A stretch of 64,000 bases of DNA from Bacteroidetes bacterium 43-93 (GTDB lineage Bacteria > Bacteroidota > Bacteroidia > Chitinophagales > Chitinophagaceae). Made by a program: the position numbers and the translations under genes. Positions 1 to 8,452 of this stretch are shown piece after piece (position 1 is the first letter of the stretch; each line of letters starts with the position of its first letter). The stretch is taken from positions 369,359 to 433,358 of the forward strand of contig MKUO01000023.1 in the NCBI GenBank assembly GCA_001897855.1, given 5' to 3'. A model generated the notes under the pieces. It had not been told where the DNA came from. It ran no database searches and was given only the letters and a program-made list of their open reading frames with translations.

Positions 1-468
1 TAGTATTGATTTCAATGCTACCAGCTGCTCCTCATTGGCATGTTGCGGTTCTATAACAATTTCATTTTTGTTATTATATGTCGCAAAATAATATTCTTTT
101 TCACGCGCTTGCATTACGGTTGCATAAAAATCATATTCATCCAAATATTTATAATATGCTCCGAGGATGGCAAGCTGCAGCCTGTTGTGCATCATCAGGG
201 GTTTATCCAATACATAGCACAGCCCCTTTGCAGTAGCCAGCCCAATGCGCAATCCCGTATAAGATCCCGGACCGCCACATACTGCTATTGCGTCCAATTT
301 GTGCATAGCAATACCTGCTTCTTGTAGTATTTCTTCTACATGCAGGTTAATGGCCGCAGCATGGTTACGGTTATCCGTATTGCGCCGGCTGCTTACTACA
401 ACCCCATCACGACTGACAGCCACTAAACCTGCATCGCCCGATGTATCAATATGTAATAAATAGCCCAT
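1..468 (-). CDS. tsaB: TsaB, tRNA threonylcarbamoyladenosine factor (partial)
   Basis: The frame is open from an ATG at 468 to the left edge of the window with no stop, giving 156 codons of the N-terminal part. It begins MGYLLHIDTSGDAGLVAVS and contains GGPGSYTGLRIGLATAKG, the hallmark of the TsaB/YeaZ family of ASKHA-fold proteins. TsaB partners TsaD and TsaE in making t6A37 on ANN-decoding tRNAs in the cytoplasm. TsaB itself is a scaffold rather than the catalytic subunit. The gene is divergent from ridA across only 39 bp, and a -7 box lies 10 nt upstream of the start. The C-terminus is outside the window. Confidence 0.9.
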   Translation of the reverse strand, partial: MGYLLHIDTSGDAGLVAVSRDGVVVSSRRNTDNRNHAAAINLHVEEILQEAGIAMHKLDAIAVCGGPGSYTGLRIGLATAKGLCYVLDKPLMMHNRLQLAILGAYYKYLDEYDFYATVMQAREKEYYFATYNNKNEIVIEPQHANEEQLVALKSIL

Positions 469-503
469 TTTGCGTGCGCAAAGGTACGTAGGTATTACAT
501 TTG
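468..503 (+). promoter_or_regulatory. Promoter of ridA
   Basis: TACATTTG at 496-503 matches the Bacteroidota -7 box. A TTTTG at 468-472 lies 23 bp upstream and could be the -33 element. Only 4 nt separate the box from the ridA ATG at 508, so transcription would start at or next to the start codon. The -33 candidate overlaps the tsaB start codon. Confidence 0.55.
479..486 (-). promoter_or_regulatory. -7 box for tsaB
   Basis: On the minus strand this reads TACCTTTG, matching the Bacteroidota TAnnTTTG -7 element. It ends 10 nt before the tsaB ATG, so the 5' leader would be very short. No clear -33 TTTG was seen at the right distance. Confidence 0.55.
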
Positions 504-507
504 TATC

Positions 508-888
508 ATGGAAAAAAAGATAATTCGCACAGATAAAGCTCCGGCACCCATCGGACCATATAACCAGGCAGTACAATTTGGCAATATGCTATTCGTTTCC
601 GGCCAGATAGCTATTGATCCTGCCACAGGCGAACTATATACCGACGATATACAAACAGAGACCAAACTGGTGATGGAAAACCTGAAGGCGATACTTACAG
701 AAGCCGGTATGGACTTCAGCAATGTATTAAAAAGTACCATCTTCCTCATGGATATGGGACAATTTGCCCAGGTAAATGAAGTGTACGGTAGCTATTTCAC
801 AGAAAACCCACCCGCCCGCGAAACGGTACAGGTAGCTGGCCTGCCCAAAGGCGTAAAGGTAGAGATAAGCGTAGTAGCAGCTAAGTAA
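508..888 (+). CDS. ridA: RidA family enamine/imine deaminase
   Basis: A 126-aa protein of typical RidA (YjgF/YER057c/UK114) length. It has the N-terminal GPYNQAV motif, the internal FVSGQIAIDP segment and the C-terminal NPPARETVQVAGLPKG motif with the conserved arginine that binds the carboxylate of the imine substrate. RidA trimers hydrolyse reactive 2-aminoacrylate and related imines from PLP enzymes, protecting the cytoplasm from metabolite damage. The start is fixed by the family-typical N-terminus and by the promoter just upstream, which leaves almost no leader. It is followed by a convergent DUF1569 gene with an inverted repeat between them. Confidence 0.93.
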   Translation: MEKKIIRTDKAPAPIGPYNQAVQFGNMLFVSGQIAIDPATGELYTDDIQTETKLVMENLKAILTEAGMDFSNVLKSTIFLMDMGQFAQVNEVYGSYFTENPPARETVQVAGLPKGVKVEISVVAAK

Positions 889-905
889 TATGGTAAAAAG
901 TTAAA

Positions 906-1007
906 AGGTTAATAAGGTAATCGGTCAATAAGCTCATTGATTTCAGAATCAACTAAACTCAACCTAATCCCCTTGCTAACCTTTTTGCCTTATTATCTTA
1001 TTAACCT
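906..1007. repeat. Inverted repeat between convergent genes
   Basis: The 16-bp arms AGGTTAATAAGGTAAT (906-921) and ATTATCTTATTAACCT (992-1007) are complementary except for one G.T wobble, separated by 70 nt. The right arm overlaps the last 2 bp of the minus-strand gene that ends at 1006. It could be a loose bidirectional terminator, or simply AT-rich intergenic repeat text of a kind seen elsewhere in this window. Confidence 0.45.
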
Positions 1008-1461
1008 ATTCTAATCCAAATTGCTTAAAATGGTGTTTGAAATGTTTGCCATGAAATATTTTCCATTCATCATGGCTCAATGGGCCTAAGCGGGGTTGCA
1101 CATGTTTGGCTTCCGGGTTTTGGCCGTAATAGTTCTCAAAATATTCCAGTTCGCCTTTCAGTTCATTGATCGCTCCGTCCAGGTTCGGGTGCACATATTC
1201 CGGAAGCCCCTCACCCATCAGCGGGCTCTTCAACCCCTGCGGTACTTCAGCATCAGAATAAATAAGCCTTGCCTTGGCCGCCTCCGCTTCTTCGGGCGTG
1301 CTGCGTTGCGGTACAGGAAATTTGCCGCTCGATGCTTTGATAGTCATAGTCAGGTGCTCTACCATATGTTGTGGTGTCATCATACCAAACAATGGTTTCG
1401 TATCCGGGCTAAGCGTATTCAGCCTGCCAATAGTTTCTTCAATATTATCAATCGCTATCAT
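1006..1461 (-). CDS. DUF1569/DinB-like protein
   Basis: A 151-aa cytoplasmic protein with no signal peptide. Two histidine clusters are visible: MTPQHMVEHL near residue 30 and a C-terminal HGKHFKHHFKQFG. The segment GPLSHDEWKIFHGKHFKHH closely resembles the C-terminus of DUF1569, a branch of the DinB four-helix-bundle superfamily. In that superfamily three histidines usually hold a metal ion. The substrate is unknown; some DinB members are thiol-dependent transferases or hydrolases. It sits 47 bp downstream of glnS on the same strand. The family assignment is by motif recall. Confidence 0.7.
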   Translation of the reverse strand: MIAIDNIEETIGRLNTLSPDTKPLFGMMTPQHMVEHLTMTIKASSGKFPVPQRSTPEEAEAAKARLIYSDAEVPQGLKSPLMGEGLPEYVHPNLDGAINELKGELEYFENYYGQNPEAKHVQPRLGPLSHDEWKIFHGKHFKHHFKQFGLE

Positions 1462-1508
1462 TATCTATAAATAAATTGTAGTCGTTGTAGAATTGTCGCA
1501 TTGCCACA

Positions 1509-3185
1509 TTAATTCTTCTTCGCTTCCTTCGCCCAGGTATCTTTCAGTCCCACGGTGCGGTTAAAGATCAGCTTGTCTTGTGTACTGTCTTTATCTACAC
1601 AGAAATATCCTTTACGTAAAAACTGGAATTGTTCTCCTATTTCAGCTGTTGCCAGTGCAGGCTCTATATACACACTTGGCAATACCTCCAGGGAGTGCTC
1701 GTTGATATAATCTTTAAAATCCCCTTCTTCGCTGGATGGGTCTTCTACTTTGAACAGGCGGTCGTACAGGCGCACCTCCGCAGTTTTTGCAGTTGCAATG
1801 TTCACCCAGTGTATGGTACCTTTTACATGTATGCCACTGGTATCATGTCCGCTCTTGCTTTCCGGTATGTAGGTACAATGTATCTCTGCTACCTTGCCCG
1901 ATTCATCTTTTACAAAGCTGTCACATTTCACAATATAAGCACCCTTCAGGCGTACCATCAGGCCGGGCCCCAGTCGGAAGAATTTTTTCGGAGGTTCCTC
2001 CATAAAATCTTCGCGCTCTATCCATACTTCGCGGCTGAAAGACATTTTGCGTGTGCCGCCGTTCGGATCCTCAGGATTGTTCTCCACATCCAGCTCCTCT
2101 GTTTGTCCTTCAGGGTAGTTAGTGATTACCAGTTTCACAGGATCCAGTACGGCCATTACACGGTTAGCCGTCTTGTTCAGTTGTTCGCGCACATGAAATT
2201 CCAGCACACCTATATCTACAATATTCTCACGCTTGGCAATGCCTATGGTATCACAGAAGTTAACAATGGCTTGAGCAGGATATCCACGCCTGCGCATACC
2301 GCTGATCGTTGGCATTCGTGGGTCGTCCCAGCCTGCCACATGCTTTTCATTTACCAATTGCAATAGCTTACGTTTGCTCATTACCGTATAGGTAAGGTTG
2401 CGGCGTGCAAACTCGTATTGATGCGATGGAAATATCTCCAGCTTTTCTATGAACCAATCATACAGAGGGCGGTGGTGTATGAACTCCAGTGTACAAATAC
2501 TATGCGTGATGTGCTCAATACTATCGCTCTGTCCGTGCGCAAAATCATACATCGGGTAGATGCACCATTTATCTCCGGTACGGTGGTGGTGCGCATGTTT
2601 GATGCGGTACATGATCGGGTCGCGAAGCAGCAGGTTAGGGTGTGCCATATCTATTTTGGCACGCAGCACCTTTTCGCCGTCGCCATACTTGCCATCCTTC
2701 ATCTCTTCAAACAGGCGCAGGTTCTCTTCTATACTGCGGTCACGGTGCGGACTGTTTTTCCCCGGTTCGGTAGTAGATCCCTTCGTCGCCGCTATCTCAT
2801 CTGCGGTGCTGTCATCTACGTATGCAAGCCCCTTTTTAATGAGTGTTACTGCAAATTCATACAACTTATCAAAATAGTCTGAAGCATAGAATTCATGATC
2901 CCATGTTTTGCCTATGGCATCACTCAACCATTTTATATCATATTTGATGCTCTCTACGTACTCGGTATCCTCGGTTACAGGGTTGGTATCATCGAAGCGA
3001 AGATTGCATTTACCATTGTACTTTTTCGCCAGGCCAAAGTTCAGGCAGATAGACGAAGCATGGCCTATATGCAGGTAGCCATTAGGCTCCGGCGGAAAGC
3101 GTGTATGTATCTCTTTATACCTGCCTTCCTGTATATGTTCTTCAATAATCTCTTCTAAAAAATTAAGTGATTTTTCTTCGCTCAT
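1509..3185 (-). CDS. glnS: Glutaminyl-tRNA synthetase
   Basis: A 558-aa class I synthetase that charges tRNA-Gln with glutamine in the cytoplasm. The HIGH signature appears as [12 protein letters not shown] near residue 36, and the KMSKS loop as [11 protein letters not shown]. The C-terminal anticodon-binding barrels are present at normal length. The start is set at MSEEKSLNF (3185) rather than an in-frame ATG 36 nt upstream, because a TAnnTTTG promoter box lies between the two. Having GlnRS means Gln-tRNA does not have to be made by the GatCAB transamidation route. Confidence 0.96.
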   Translation of the reverse strand: MSEEKSLNFLEEIIEEHIQEGRYKEIHTRFPPEPNGYLHIGHASSICLNFGLAKKYNGKCNLRFDDTNPVTEDTEYVESIKYDIKWLSDAIGKTWDHEFYASDYFDKLYEFAVTLIKKGLAYVDDSTADEIAATKGSTTEPGKNSPHRDRSIEENLRLFEEMKDGKYGDGEKVLRAKIDMAHPNLLLRDPIMYRIKHAHHHRTGDKWCIYPMYDFAHGQSDSIEHITHSICTLEFIHHRPLYDWFIEKLEIFPSHQYEFARRNLTYTVMSKRKLLQLVNEKHVAGWDDPRMPTISGMRRRGYPAQAIVNFCDTIGIAKRENIVDIGVLEFHVREQLNKTANRVMAVLDPVKLVITNYPEGQTEELDVENNPEDPNGGTRKMSFSREVWIEREDFMEEPPKKFFRLGPGLMVRLKGAYIVKCDSFVKDESGKVAEIHCTYIPESKSGHDTSGIHVKGTIHWVNIATAKTAEVRLYDRLFKVEDPSSEEGDFKDYINEHSLEVLPSVYIEPALATAEIGEQFQFLRKGYFCVDKDSTQDKLIFNRTVGLKDTWAKEAKKN

Positions 3186-3192
3186 AAGGCTG

Positions 3193-3200
3193 CAAAGATA
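3193..3200 (-). promoter_or_regulatory. -7 box for glnS
   Basis: The minus strand reads TATCTTTG 7 nt upstream of the glnS ATG at 3185. It implies a very short leader and excludes the longer in-frame start at 3221. No clear -33 element was recognised. Confidence 0.5.
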
Positions 3201-3407
3201 GCGTATTGGGCGGATTGGCATGAGTAAATATCTGATTATAACACATGCGATTTCAGGGTAAATACTATATATGTATCCTTTTTATCTTTCCTGTTGCCCG
3301 GTGCAGTTATGGCTCATTTATACAACTACATCCTGTTAATCATGTTTTGCGATTACAGATAAGCTCATTTCTCCCAAGAGAATGAGACTTGCAATGAGCG
3401 AAGGCTT

Positions 3408-4070
3408 TTACAAACTCAACATACATCCAAAGCTTAAATGCAACGCGTAAGGATGTTCAAATGTTTTGTCCGTTTCGTTTTGCTGATTCCCGTCTATGTT
3501 GTTGATAGTAATGTAAAACATAGGAGCAGCAAATAATACCAAACCCTTTGTTAGCTTGTATTCAAGGCTAACAGATGTATTGCTAAATAAACAGATCGGT
3601 CCTCCAAATCTATAAAGAGATCTTCTGCTGCTGACAGCTTGTTTGTTTGTGCCCTTACGTTCAATACGAAGCGATGGCGCAAGCCCCGTTTGCGGAACGA
3701 TCATAAACCTTTTTGAGATACCTATTTCATAGCCAATATTTAAAGGTACCATCAGGTTATGAGATATCTTCGTAATCGTACCGGAAGTATCATTCCAATT
3801 TTTGTTGCCTGTTTGCAAATATTGAAGACCTGTACTTATAAGCCATTTCCCTGTGTGCCACTCCAATTCTGCACCTGCAGAAAAAGAGTAAATGCCGCTT
3901 AACCCTGGTTCACTGTGCGTGCTCGATTCAATGGTATTAATATTATTTTCAGGATTACCGGCAATATTGGTTGCTCCCCAACCAATGTATGGTTTAAAAT
4001 AACTTTCTTCTTGTGAATAGGTATCGTGTATCAGGGTAAACACCATAAGTATGGTGAAAAGGAACTTCAA
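3408..4070 (-). CDS. Outer-membrane beta-barrel protein, paralogue 1
   Basis: A 220-aa secreted protein with an N-terminal signal peptide (MKFLFTILMVFTLIHDTYSQ). The mature part starts ESYFKPYIGWGATNIAG and has alternating short amphipathic strands typical of small Bacteroidota outer-membrane barrels (PorT/OmpA-like class). It shares block-by-block similarity with the next two genes: KPYxGxGxSNxxG at the start, GLQYLQTGN in the middle, a VPLNIGYEIxIxKxFxIxPQTG segment, and an aromatic C-terminus. There is no enzymatic motif. Function is unknown; the three may respond to different conditions or be phase-variable surface proteins. Confidence 0.75.
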   Translation of the reverse strand: MKFLFTILMVFTLIHDTYSQEESYFKPYIGWGATNIAGNPENNINTIESSTHSEPGLSGIYSFSAGAELEWHTGKWLISTGLQYLQTGNKNWNDTSGTITKISHNLMVPLNIGYEIGISKRFMIVPQTGLAPSLRIERKGTNKQAVSSRRSLYRFGGPICLFSNTSVSLEYKLTKGLVLFAAPMFYITINNIDGNQQNETDKTFEHPYALHLSFGCMLSL

Positions 4071-4163
4071 TGTTTTTGGATTTAATTTTTTACAAAAGAC
4101 AAAGTTATATTTAGTCTTCGCGGTAGAAAGTTATTAATCAATATTACATGCTACCTGAATTTT

Positions 4164-4880
4164 TTATAACCCCACATAACATCCAGCACTCAAATGCAGC
4201 GCATAAGGATGCTCCGTTGTTTTAAAAGCAGGATTACGAACAACATCCATATTTGTTAACATGTAGTAAAACGTAGGAGCAACAAATAATCTTAATTTTT
4301 TGACTAAACTATATTCAAGATTGAAAGAAGTGATGCTGAAAACGCTGATTGGTTGATAAAGATTTGTAAACGTACCTTGATTTATCCTAGTTTTCTCTTT
4401 ATCCAAATTTGTATTCCAGTCATCCACTCTTTTCATATTATAGGATACAGCGAAGCCAGTTTGCGGGGTTATACTAAACTTCTTACTGATGCTTATTTCA
4501 TACCCTATGTTCACTGGCACGAGCAAGTGACTAAACCTAAGCGATATCGAACCGGAGTCTCGGACAGGAGGCTGACCTTCAAATATTAAAAGCACATCGT
4601 TATTCTGATTGCCGGTTTGTAAGTATTGTACTCCTGTACTTACTCTTAATTTATTCACCTGGTAACCCATTTCTACCCCGGCAGAAAAAGTATAAATACT
4701 CTGTAGCTTCGTATCATAGTCACGTCCCATCATTTTTAAATAGGATCTTTCACCAGCATCTCCCGTTATATTACTTATGCCTGCACCTACATAAGGTTTT
4801 AAATAAAATTCATTACGTGCATAAGAATTGTTCAAGACGAAAAGGGCGCTAAGCATCCCAAGAACAAATTTCAATTTCAT
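4164..4880 (-). CDS. Outer-membrane beta-barrel protein, paralogue 2
   Basis: A 238-aa protein with a signal peptide (MKLKFVLGMLSALFVLNNSYA). It has the same repeated landmarks as the genes on either side: FYLKPYVGAGISNITG, GVQYLQTGNQN, LVPVNIGYEISISKKFSITPQTG, and a C-terminal YALHLSAGC block. It is 93 bp from paralogue 1 on the same strand. It appears closer to paralogue 1 than to paralogue 3, since both share the LQTGN and YALHLS blocks, suggesting a two-step tandem duplication. Function is unknown. Confidence 0.75.
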   Translation of the reverse strand: MKLKFVLGMLSALFVLNNSYARNEFYLKPYVGAGISNITGDAGERSYLKMMGRDYDTKLQSIYTFSAGVEMGYQVNKLRVSTGVQYLQTGNQNNDVLLIFEGQPPVRDSGSISLRFSHLLVPVNIGYEISISKKFSITPQTGFAVSYNMKRVDDWNTNLDKEKTRINQGTFTNLYQPISVFSITSFNLEYSLVKKLRLFVAPTFYYMLTNMDVVRNPAFKTTEHPYALHLSAGCYVGL

Positions 4881-4983
4881 AAGAAAATAGGTTTATTGAA
4901 GCAACTAAAATAAGATATTCCACAGTAATATCATTGTCATTTAGATGCTAGATTTTTACCTCACATAGGTTGCATAAAATCTA

Positions 4984-5027
4984 ATAGACATCCTTAGCCT
5001 GGCACCACAGTAGTACTAAAGCTTAAT
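4984..5027. repeat. 44-bp direct repeat, copy 1
   Basis: About 44 bp with the core GGCACCACAGT, repeated with a few substitutions at 5111-5154. It lies in the 333-bp gene-free stretch between two outer-membrane protein genes, which otherwise shows only the palindrome noted below. Confidence 0.7.
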
Positions 5028-5073
5028 AGAACGCCCCCGCAATCACGTGGTGATTTGCGGCACCTTTTCTTTG

Positions 5074-5103
5074 TTACTTTCTTTTTGTGCAAAAAGAAAG
5101 TAA
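5074..5103. repeat. Perfect inverted repeat, 14-bp arms
   Basis: Arms TTACTTTCTTTTTG and CAAAAAGAAAGTAA are separated by a 2-nt TG. A degenerate copy of the right arm recurs at about 5168-5183 (GTGCAAAAGAAAGTAA), directly after the second 44-bp repeat. Such T-rich/A-rich palindromes may act as terminators or as REP-like dispersed elements. Confidence 0.7.
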
Positions 5104-5110
5104 GTAGACG

Positions 5111-5154
5111 ATAGACATCCTCAGCCCGGCACCACAGTTGCACTAAAGTTCAAT
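5111..5154. repeat. 44-bp direct repeat, copy 2
   Basis: Second copy of the repeat at 4984-5027, 127 bp downstream. Order in the spacer is repeat, palindrome, repeat, half palindrome, which reads as a partial tandem duplication of a unit about 100-130 bp long. Confidence 0.7.
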
Positions 5155-5213
5155 GCATAGAGACTAGTGCAAAAGAAAGTAAATAGACATAGCCAAAATA
5201 ATGATGTAAAACC

Positions 5214-5936
5214 TTACTTCTTCTCCCTTCCCTTCCCAAACCTTATCTTATTCACATACACCGTTACACCCGCTTCACCACACACCGCCCATACACGGTT
5301 CCTAGGATCAAAATTTCCATATCCATCCGGGTTGTCAAAATTGGTAAGCATACGGTAATAGGCGCCCGATAAGTTCAGCCCCAGTAATTCATTCAGATCA
5401 TATTCAATGTTCAGCCTTGCTGTAGCAAAATAAGAGGAGCGGTTATAGTTAATATCAAAATATTGGTCCGTTACTGTATTCTTGCTATCTGCCTTCTGAG
5501 TCTTCATACGGTCCTTCCTGTTCATATTATGCGAGTATGCCGCACCTATTTGGGGCATTATAGAAAAGCCTTTATAAACATGTATAAGGTAACCCACTTG
5601 TAATGGTATCATCAGGTGCCGGTACCGGTTGGTGATCGCGCCCGAATCGTAAAGAGATGGCACAGTAGGTGCACCAAATACAATGCTGTATTTCTGGCCA
5701 TCGCTCAGGTATTGTATGCCTGTGCTCAGGTCCCAGTTCCATAGGCGGTAACCAACATGCAGTCCGTAGGTATATGATTTGATTGGGTAGTATTTTACAG
5801 CGCTGGGCATATTGTTATAGGTGCGGAAGGTCAGGTTGCTGCTGCCCATACCTATCATTGGTTTCACGTACAGGCCATCCTGCGCGTATGCACTTCCACA
5901 AAGCAATGCCAATGCCGATAATAATACCTTTTTCAT
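5214..5936 (-). CDS. Outer-membrane beta-barrel protein, paralogue 3
   Basis: A 240-aa protein starting MKKVLLSALALLCGSAYAQ, a clean signal peptide; an in-frame ATG 9 nt upstream is less likely. The mature part begins GLYVKPMIGMGSSNLTF and carries GIQYLSDGQK and LMIPLQVGYLIHVYKGFSIMPQIG, matching the two genes downstream. It ends with a basic tail (FGKGREKK), unlike the aromatic end typical of barrels. The repeat-bearing spacer separates it from paralogue 2. Function is unknown. Confidence 0.72.
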   Translation of the reverse strand: MKKVLLSALALLCGSAYAQDGLYVKPMIGMGSSNLTFRTYNNMPSAVKYYPIKSYTYGLHVGYRLWNWDLSTGIQYLSDGQKYSIVFGAPTVPSLYDSGAITNRYRHLMIPLQVGYLIHVYKGFSIMPQIGAAYSHNMNRKDRMKTQKADSKNTVTDQYFDINYNRSSYFATARLNIEYDLNELLGLNLSGAYYRMLTNFDNPDGYGNFDPRNRVWAVCGEAGVTVYVNKIRFGKGREKK

Positions 5937-6105
5937 AACCCTCATCAGTTATATTACTATAAATTTCCTGCCATTATTTACTAAAACCAAAACTCTTTTT
6001 CAAATAATGCTTTTTTTAATTCTTTGCCGCGCACACGGATTTAGCCTGTTTTATTAACTATTTATCAGATGAATTACTATTTTTAAACCCCGCTTAACAG
6101 GAATT

Positions 6106-6531
6106 ATGACAGATAGGACACAACGGCCGGTACGTGTACTGGTTGCTAAGGTAGGTTTGGATGGTCATGACCGCGGCGCCAAAGTGATAGCGACCACATT
6201 GCGCGATGCCGGTATGGAGGTGATATATACAGGACTGCGGCAAACGCCCGAAATGGTTGTTAATACTGCATTGCAGGAAGATGTGGATGCCATCGGCATC
6301 AGTATTTTAAGTGGCGCGCACATGACGGTTTTTCCGAAAGTGCTGCAACTGATGAAGGAGAAAGGATTAGATAATGTGCTGTTGACGGGTGGGGGTATAA
6401 TACCCGAAGAAGACATGACGGCATTGCACGCCATGGGTGTGGGCAAGCTGTTTGGCCCCGGAGCGGCTACTACAGATATCGCGAATTATATCGATAGCTG
6501 GACGCATGAACACCGGGCCGAATTATTTTAA
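6106..6531 (+). CDS. Stand-alone cobalamin-binding domain (methylmalonyl-CoA mutase C-terminal type)
   Basis: A 141-aa cytoplasmic protein equal to one B12-binding Rossmann domain. It carries the base-off/His-on signature DGHDRG near residue 20, whose histidine coordinates cobalt, then GLRQTPE, SILSGAH and LLTGGGIIP. The closest relatives are the C-terminal domain of methylmalonyl-CoA mutase and the small subunits of two-part acyl-CoA mutases. No large catalytic mutase subunit is next to it. The enoyl-CoA hydratase 41 bp downstream on the same strand suggests acyl-CoA metabolism. The partner must be encoded elsewhere. Confidence 0.88.
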   Translation: MTDRTQRPVRVLVAKVGLDGHDRGAKVIATTLRDAGMEVIYTGLRQTPEMVVNTALQEDVDAIGISILSGAHMTVFPKVLQLMKEKGLDNVLLTGGGIIPEEDMTALHAMGVGKLFGPGAATTDIANYIDSWTHEHRAELF

Positions 6532-6572
6532 TGATATTTTAAACCGAACAGATATTAATATTTTACGATAAA

Positions 6573-7352
6573 ATGTACCAAACTTTACTTACAGACTTGC
6601 AGGATGGTATCCTGGTAGTTACCATCAACCGTCCTGATAAGCTGAATGCACTGAATAAAGATGTTATAGAGGAGCTGGGCAAGGTGGTTGAGGATATCTA
6701 TCAAAATCCCGAAATTAAGACTGCAATACTTACAGGCGCCGGCGAAAAAGCTTTCGTTGCCGGCGCTGATATATCTGAATTTACTGCACTTGATGGCAAT
6801 GGCGGCGCTGCTCTTGCAAAAAAAGGCCAGGACCTGGTTTTCGATAAGATCGAGAACAGCCCTAAACCTATCATCGCTGCAGTAAACGGTTTTGCATTGG
6901 GCGGTGGTTGCGAACTGGCAATGTCCTGCCATTTCCGCCTGGCCAGCGAAAATGCCAAATTCGGCCAGCCGGAAGTAAACCTGGGCCTTATCCCGGGTTA
7001 TGGTGGCACACAGCGCCTTACCCAGCTTATTGGCAAAGGCAAGTCTATGGAGCTGATGATGACTGCCGATATGATTGGCGCCGAAGAGGCAAAATCGCTC
7101 GGTTTGGTCAATTACGTGGTGCCGCAAGCCGAACTTTTGGGCAAGGCAAAAGAAATTTTACAAAAGATCCAAACCAAAGCACCGGTAGCTATCGCTAAGG
7201 TGATAGCATGTGTCAATGATGCTGCAAAGGGCGACAGTAAAGGATTTGAGAATGAGATCAAGCGTTTCGGAGAGTGTTTTACAACAGAAGATATGAAGGA
7301 AGGAACCGGCGCTTTCTTAGAAAAAAGAAAAGCTATTTTTAAAGGAAAATAA
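6573..7352 (+). CDS. Enoyl-CoA hydratase (crotonase family)
   Basis: A 259-aa crotonase-fold enzyme. The oxyanion-hole segments AFVAGADI (around 60) and GFALGGGCELAM (around 107) are intact. Both glutamates that activate water in true hydratases are present: E114 in GGGCE and E134 in FGQPE. This favours hydration of trans-2-enoyl-CoA to 3-hydroxyacyl-CoA in beta-oxidation or a related branch. It is probably co-transcribed with the preceding B12-binding protein. A role in phenylacetate catabolism is possible, as paa genes lie 9 kb downstream, but is not shown. Confidence 0.9.
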   Translation: MYQTLLTDLQDGILVVTINRPDKLNALNKDVIEELGKVVEDIYQNPEIKTAILTGAGEKAFVAGADISEFTALDGNGGAALAKKGQDLVFDKIENSPKPIIAAVNGFALGGGCELAMSCHFRLASENAKFGQPEVNLGLIPGYGGTQRLTQLIGKGKSMELMMTADMIGAEEAKSLGLVNYVVPQAELLGKAKEILQKIQTKAPVAIAKVIACVNDAAKGDSKGFENEIKRFGECFTTEDMKEGTGAFLEKRKAIFKGK

Positions 7353-7386
7353 TTTTATTATCTTCAACGCTATAAAAACAAAGCAC

Positions 7387-8364
7387 ATGCGGAAAAAACT
7401 TGTCCGTAGCCTTTTTGCCTTATGTCTCAGCAGTGCAGCGCTTCCCGCGTTTGCACAACCGGCAATACCCAGGGAGTATGTAGAACATCCCGGGTATTCT
7501 ATAGGCTTTAATTTTGGCATGACAGACCTATGGGGCGATGTGGGTACGAAGAGTGTGATAGACCATTATACCAACGGTAAATATTTTAATATGCCATGCT
7601 TTATGGGTGGCGTTTTCGGTAGGTTCACACCGCATCCCAGTGTCGCATTCCGTTTAGGGGTCAGCTATGGTACTTTGTATGCTACCGATGCATGGAACGA
7701 GCCCAAAGCAAAGAAAGCTACTTCCTTCCAGGATGACGCGGTACAACGTTACCTCCGCAACCAGGATATTAAGAGCAATATATGGGAAGGTACTTTCCAG
7801 ATAGAGTATATGCCACTGCGTATGAATTCAGAAAGCAATTCTGCGCGTCATCGCCTGCAGCCTTACGTTACAGCGGGTATTGGCGGGTTTCACTATCAGC
7901 CGTATAGTTCATTTATAGACAGGGGTACCCTGGCTAAAAAATGGGTGAGCGTAGCTGATCTGCACCTCGAAGGCGAAGGCTTTGAGCATGAAAAAGCTAC
8001 GCCTACATATGCAATGAAAACCAACCTATGGCAGGTTTGTGTACCTGCAGGTTTAGGTCTTCGTTACGATATCGGCCGCAATATGTCTGTAGGGTTAGAA
8101 TGGCTGTATCGCTTCACCTTCCACGACAGGCTGGATAATGTAAGCGGAGATTATGTTTCAGAAGCTTACCTTGAGCGTTATCTGCCGTCAGACAAAGCAG
8201 TGGTAGCAAAAGAAATGTATGATAAGGAATGGGCGGTGCAACCGGGTGCTAAATCCACACCTTGGACTCCGCGTGGTAATAAAGACAACAAAGATGCATA
8301 TTCTGCTATCTCTGTGATGTTTATCTACCATTTCAATAGCAACAAGATGCCTTGGTGGTATTAA
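7387..8364 (+). CDS. DUF6089-like outer-membrane barrel protein
   Basis: A 325-aa protein with a signal peptide (cleavage likely after LPAFAQ). The mature region has GYSIGFNFGMTDLWGDVG, LQPYVTAGIGGFHYQPY and GLGLRYDIGRNMSVGLEW. These match, block for block, a second gene in this window at 40394-41260. Both end in hydrophobic/aromatic residues (here MPWWY), as outer-membrane barrels do. It follows the enoyl-CoA hydratase by 34 bp and is closed by a terminator. Function is unknown. Confidence 0.75.
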   Translation: MRKKLVRSLFALCLSSAALPAFAQPAIPREYVEHPGYSIGFNFGMTDLWGDVGTKSVIDHYTNGKYFNMPCFMGGVFGRFTPHPSVAFRLGVSYGTLYATDAWNEPKAKKATSFQDDAVQRYLRNQDIKSNIWEGTFQIEYMPLRMNSESNSARHRLQPYVTAGIGGFHYQPYSSFIDRGTLAKKWVSVADLHLEGEGFEHEKATPTYAMKTNLWQVCVPAGLGLRYDIGRNMSVGLEWLYRFTFHDRLDNVSGDYVSEAYLERYLPSDKAVVAKEMYDKEWAVQPGAKSTPWTPRGNKDNKDAYSAISVMFIYHFNSNKMPWWY

Positions 8365-8389
8365 TAAAAAATTATAAGTCTCATTATTA

Positions 8390-8420
8390 GGGCGGTGTGA
8401 TTTCATACCGCTCTTTTTTT
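8390..8420 (+). terminator. Rho-independent terminator
   Basis: Arms GGGCGGTGTG (8390-8399) and CATACCGCTC (8404-8413) pair over 10 bp with two G.U wobbles and a 4-nt loop, followed by seven Ts. It ends the unit containing the DUF6089 gene and isolates ruvA. Confidence 0.8.
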
Positions 8421-8452
8421 ACTATATTTTTACCGAAACTTGAAACACGTTT

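Noticed and set aside
1629..2366. Long plus-strand frame opposite glnS
   Set aside because: Antisense shadow; the glnS frame has family motifs throughout.
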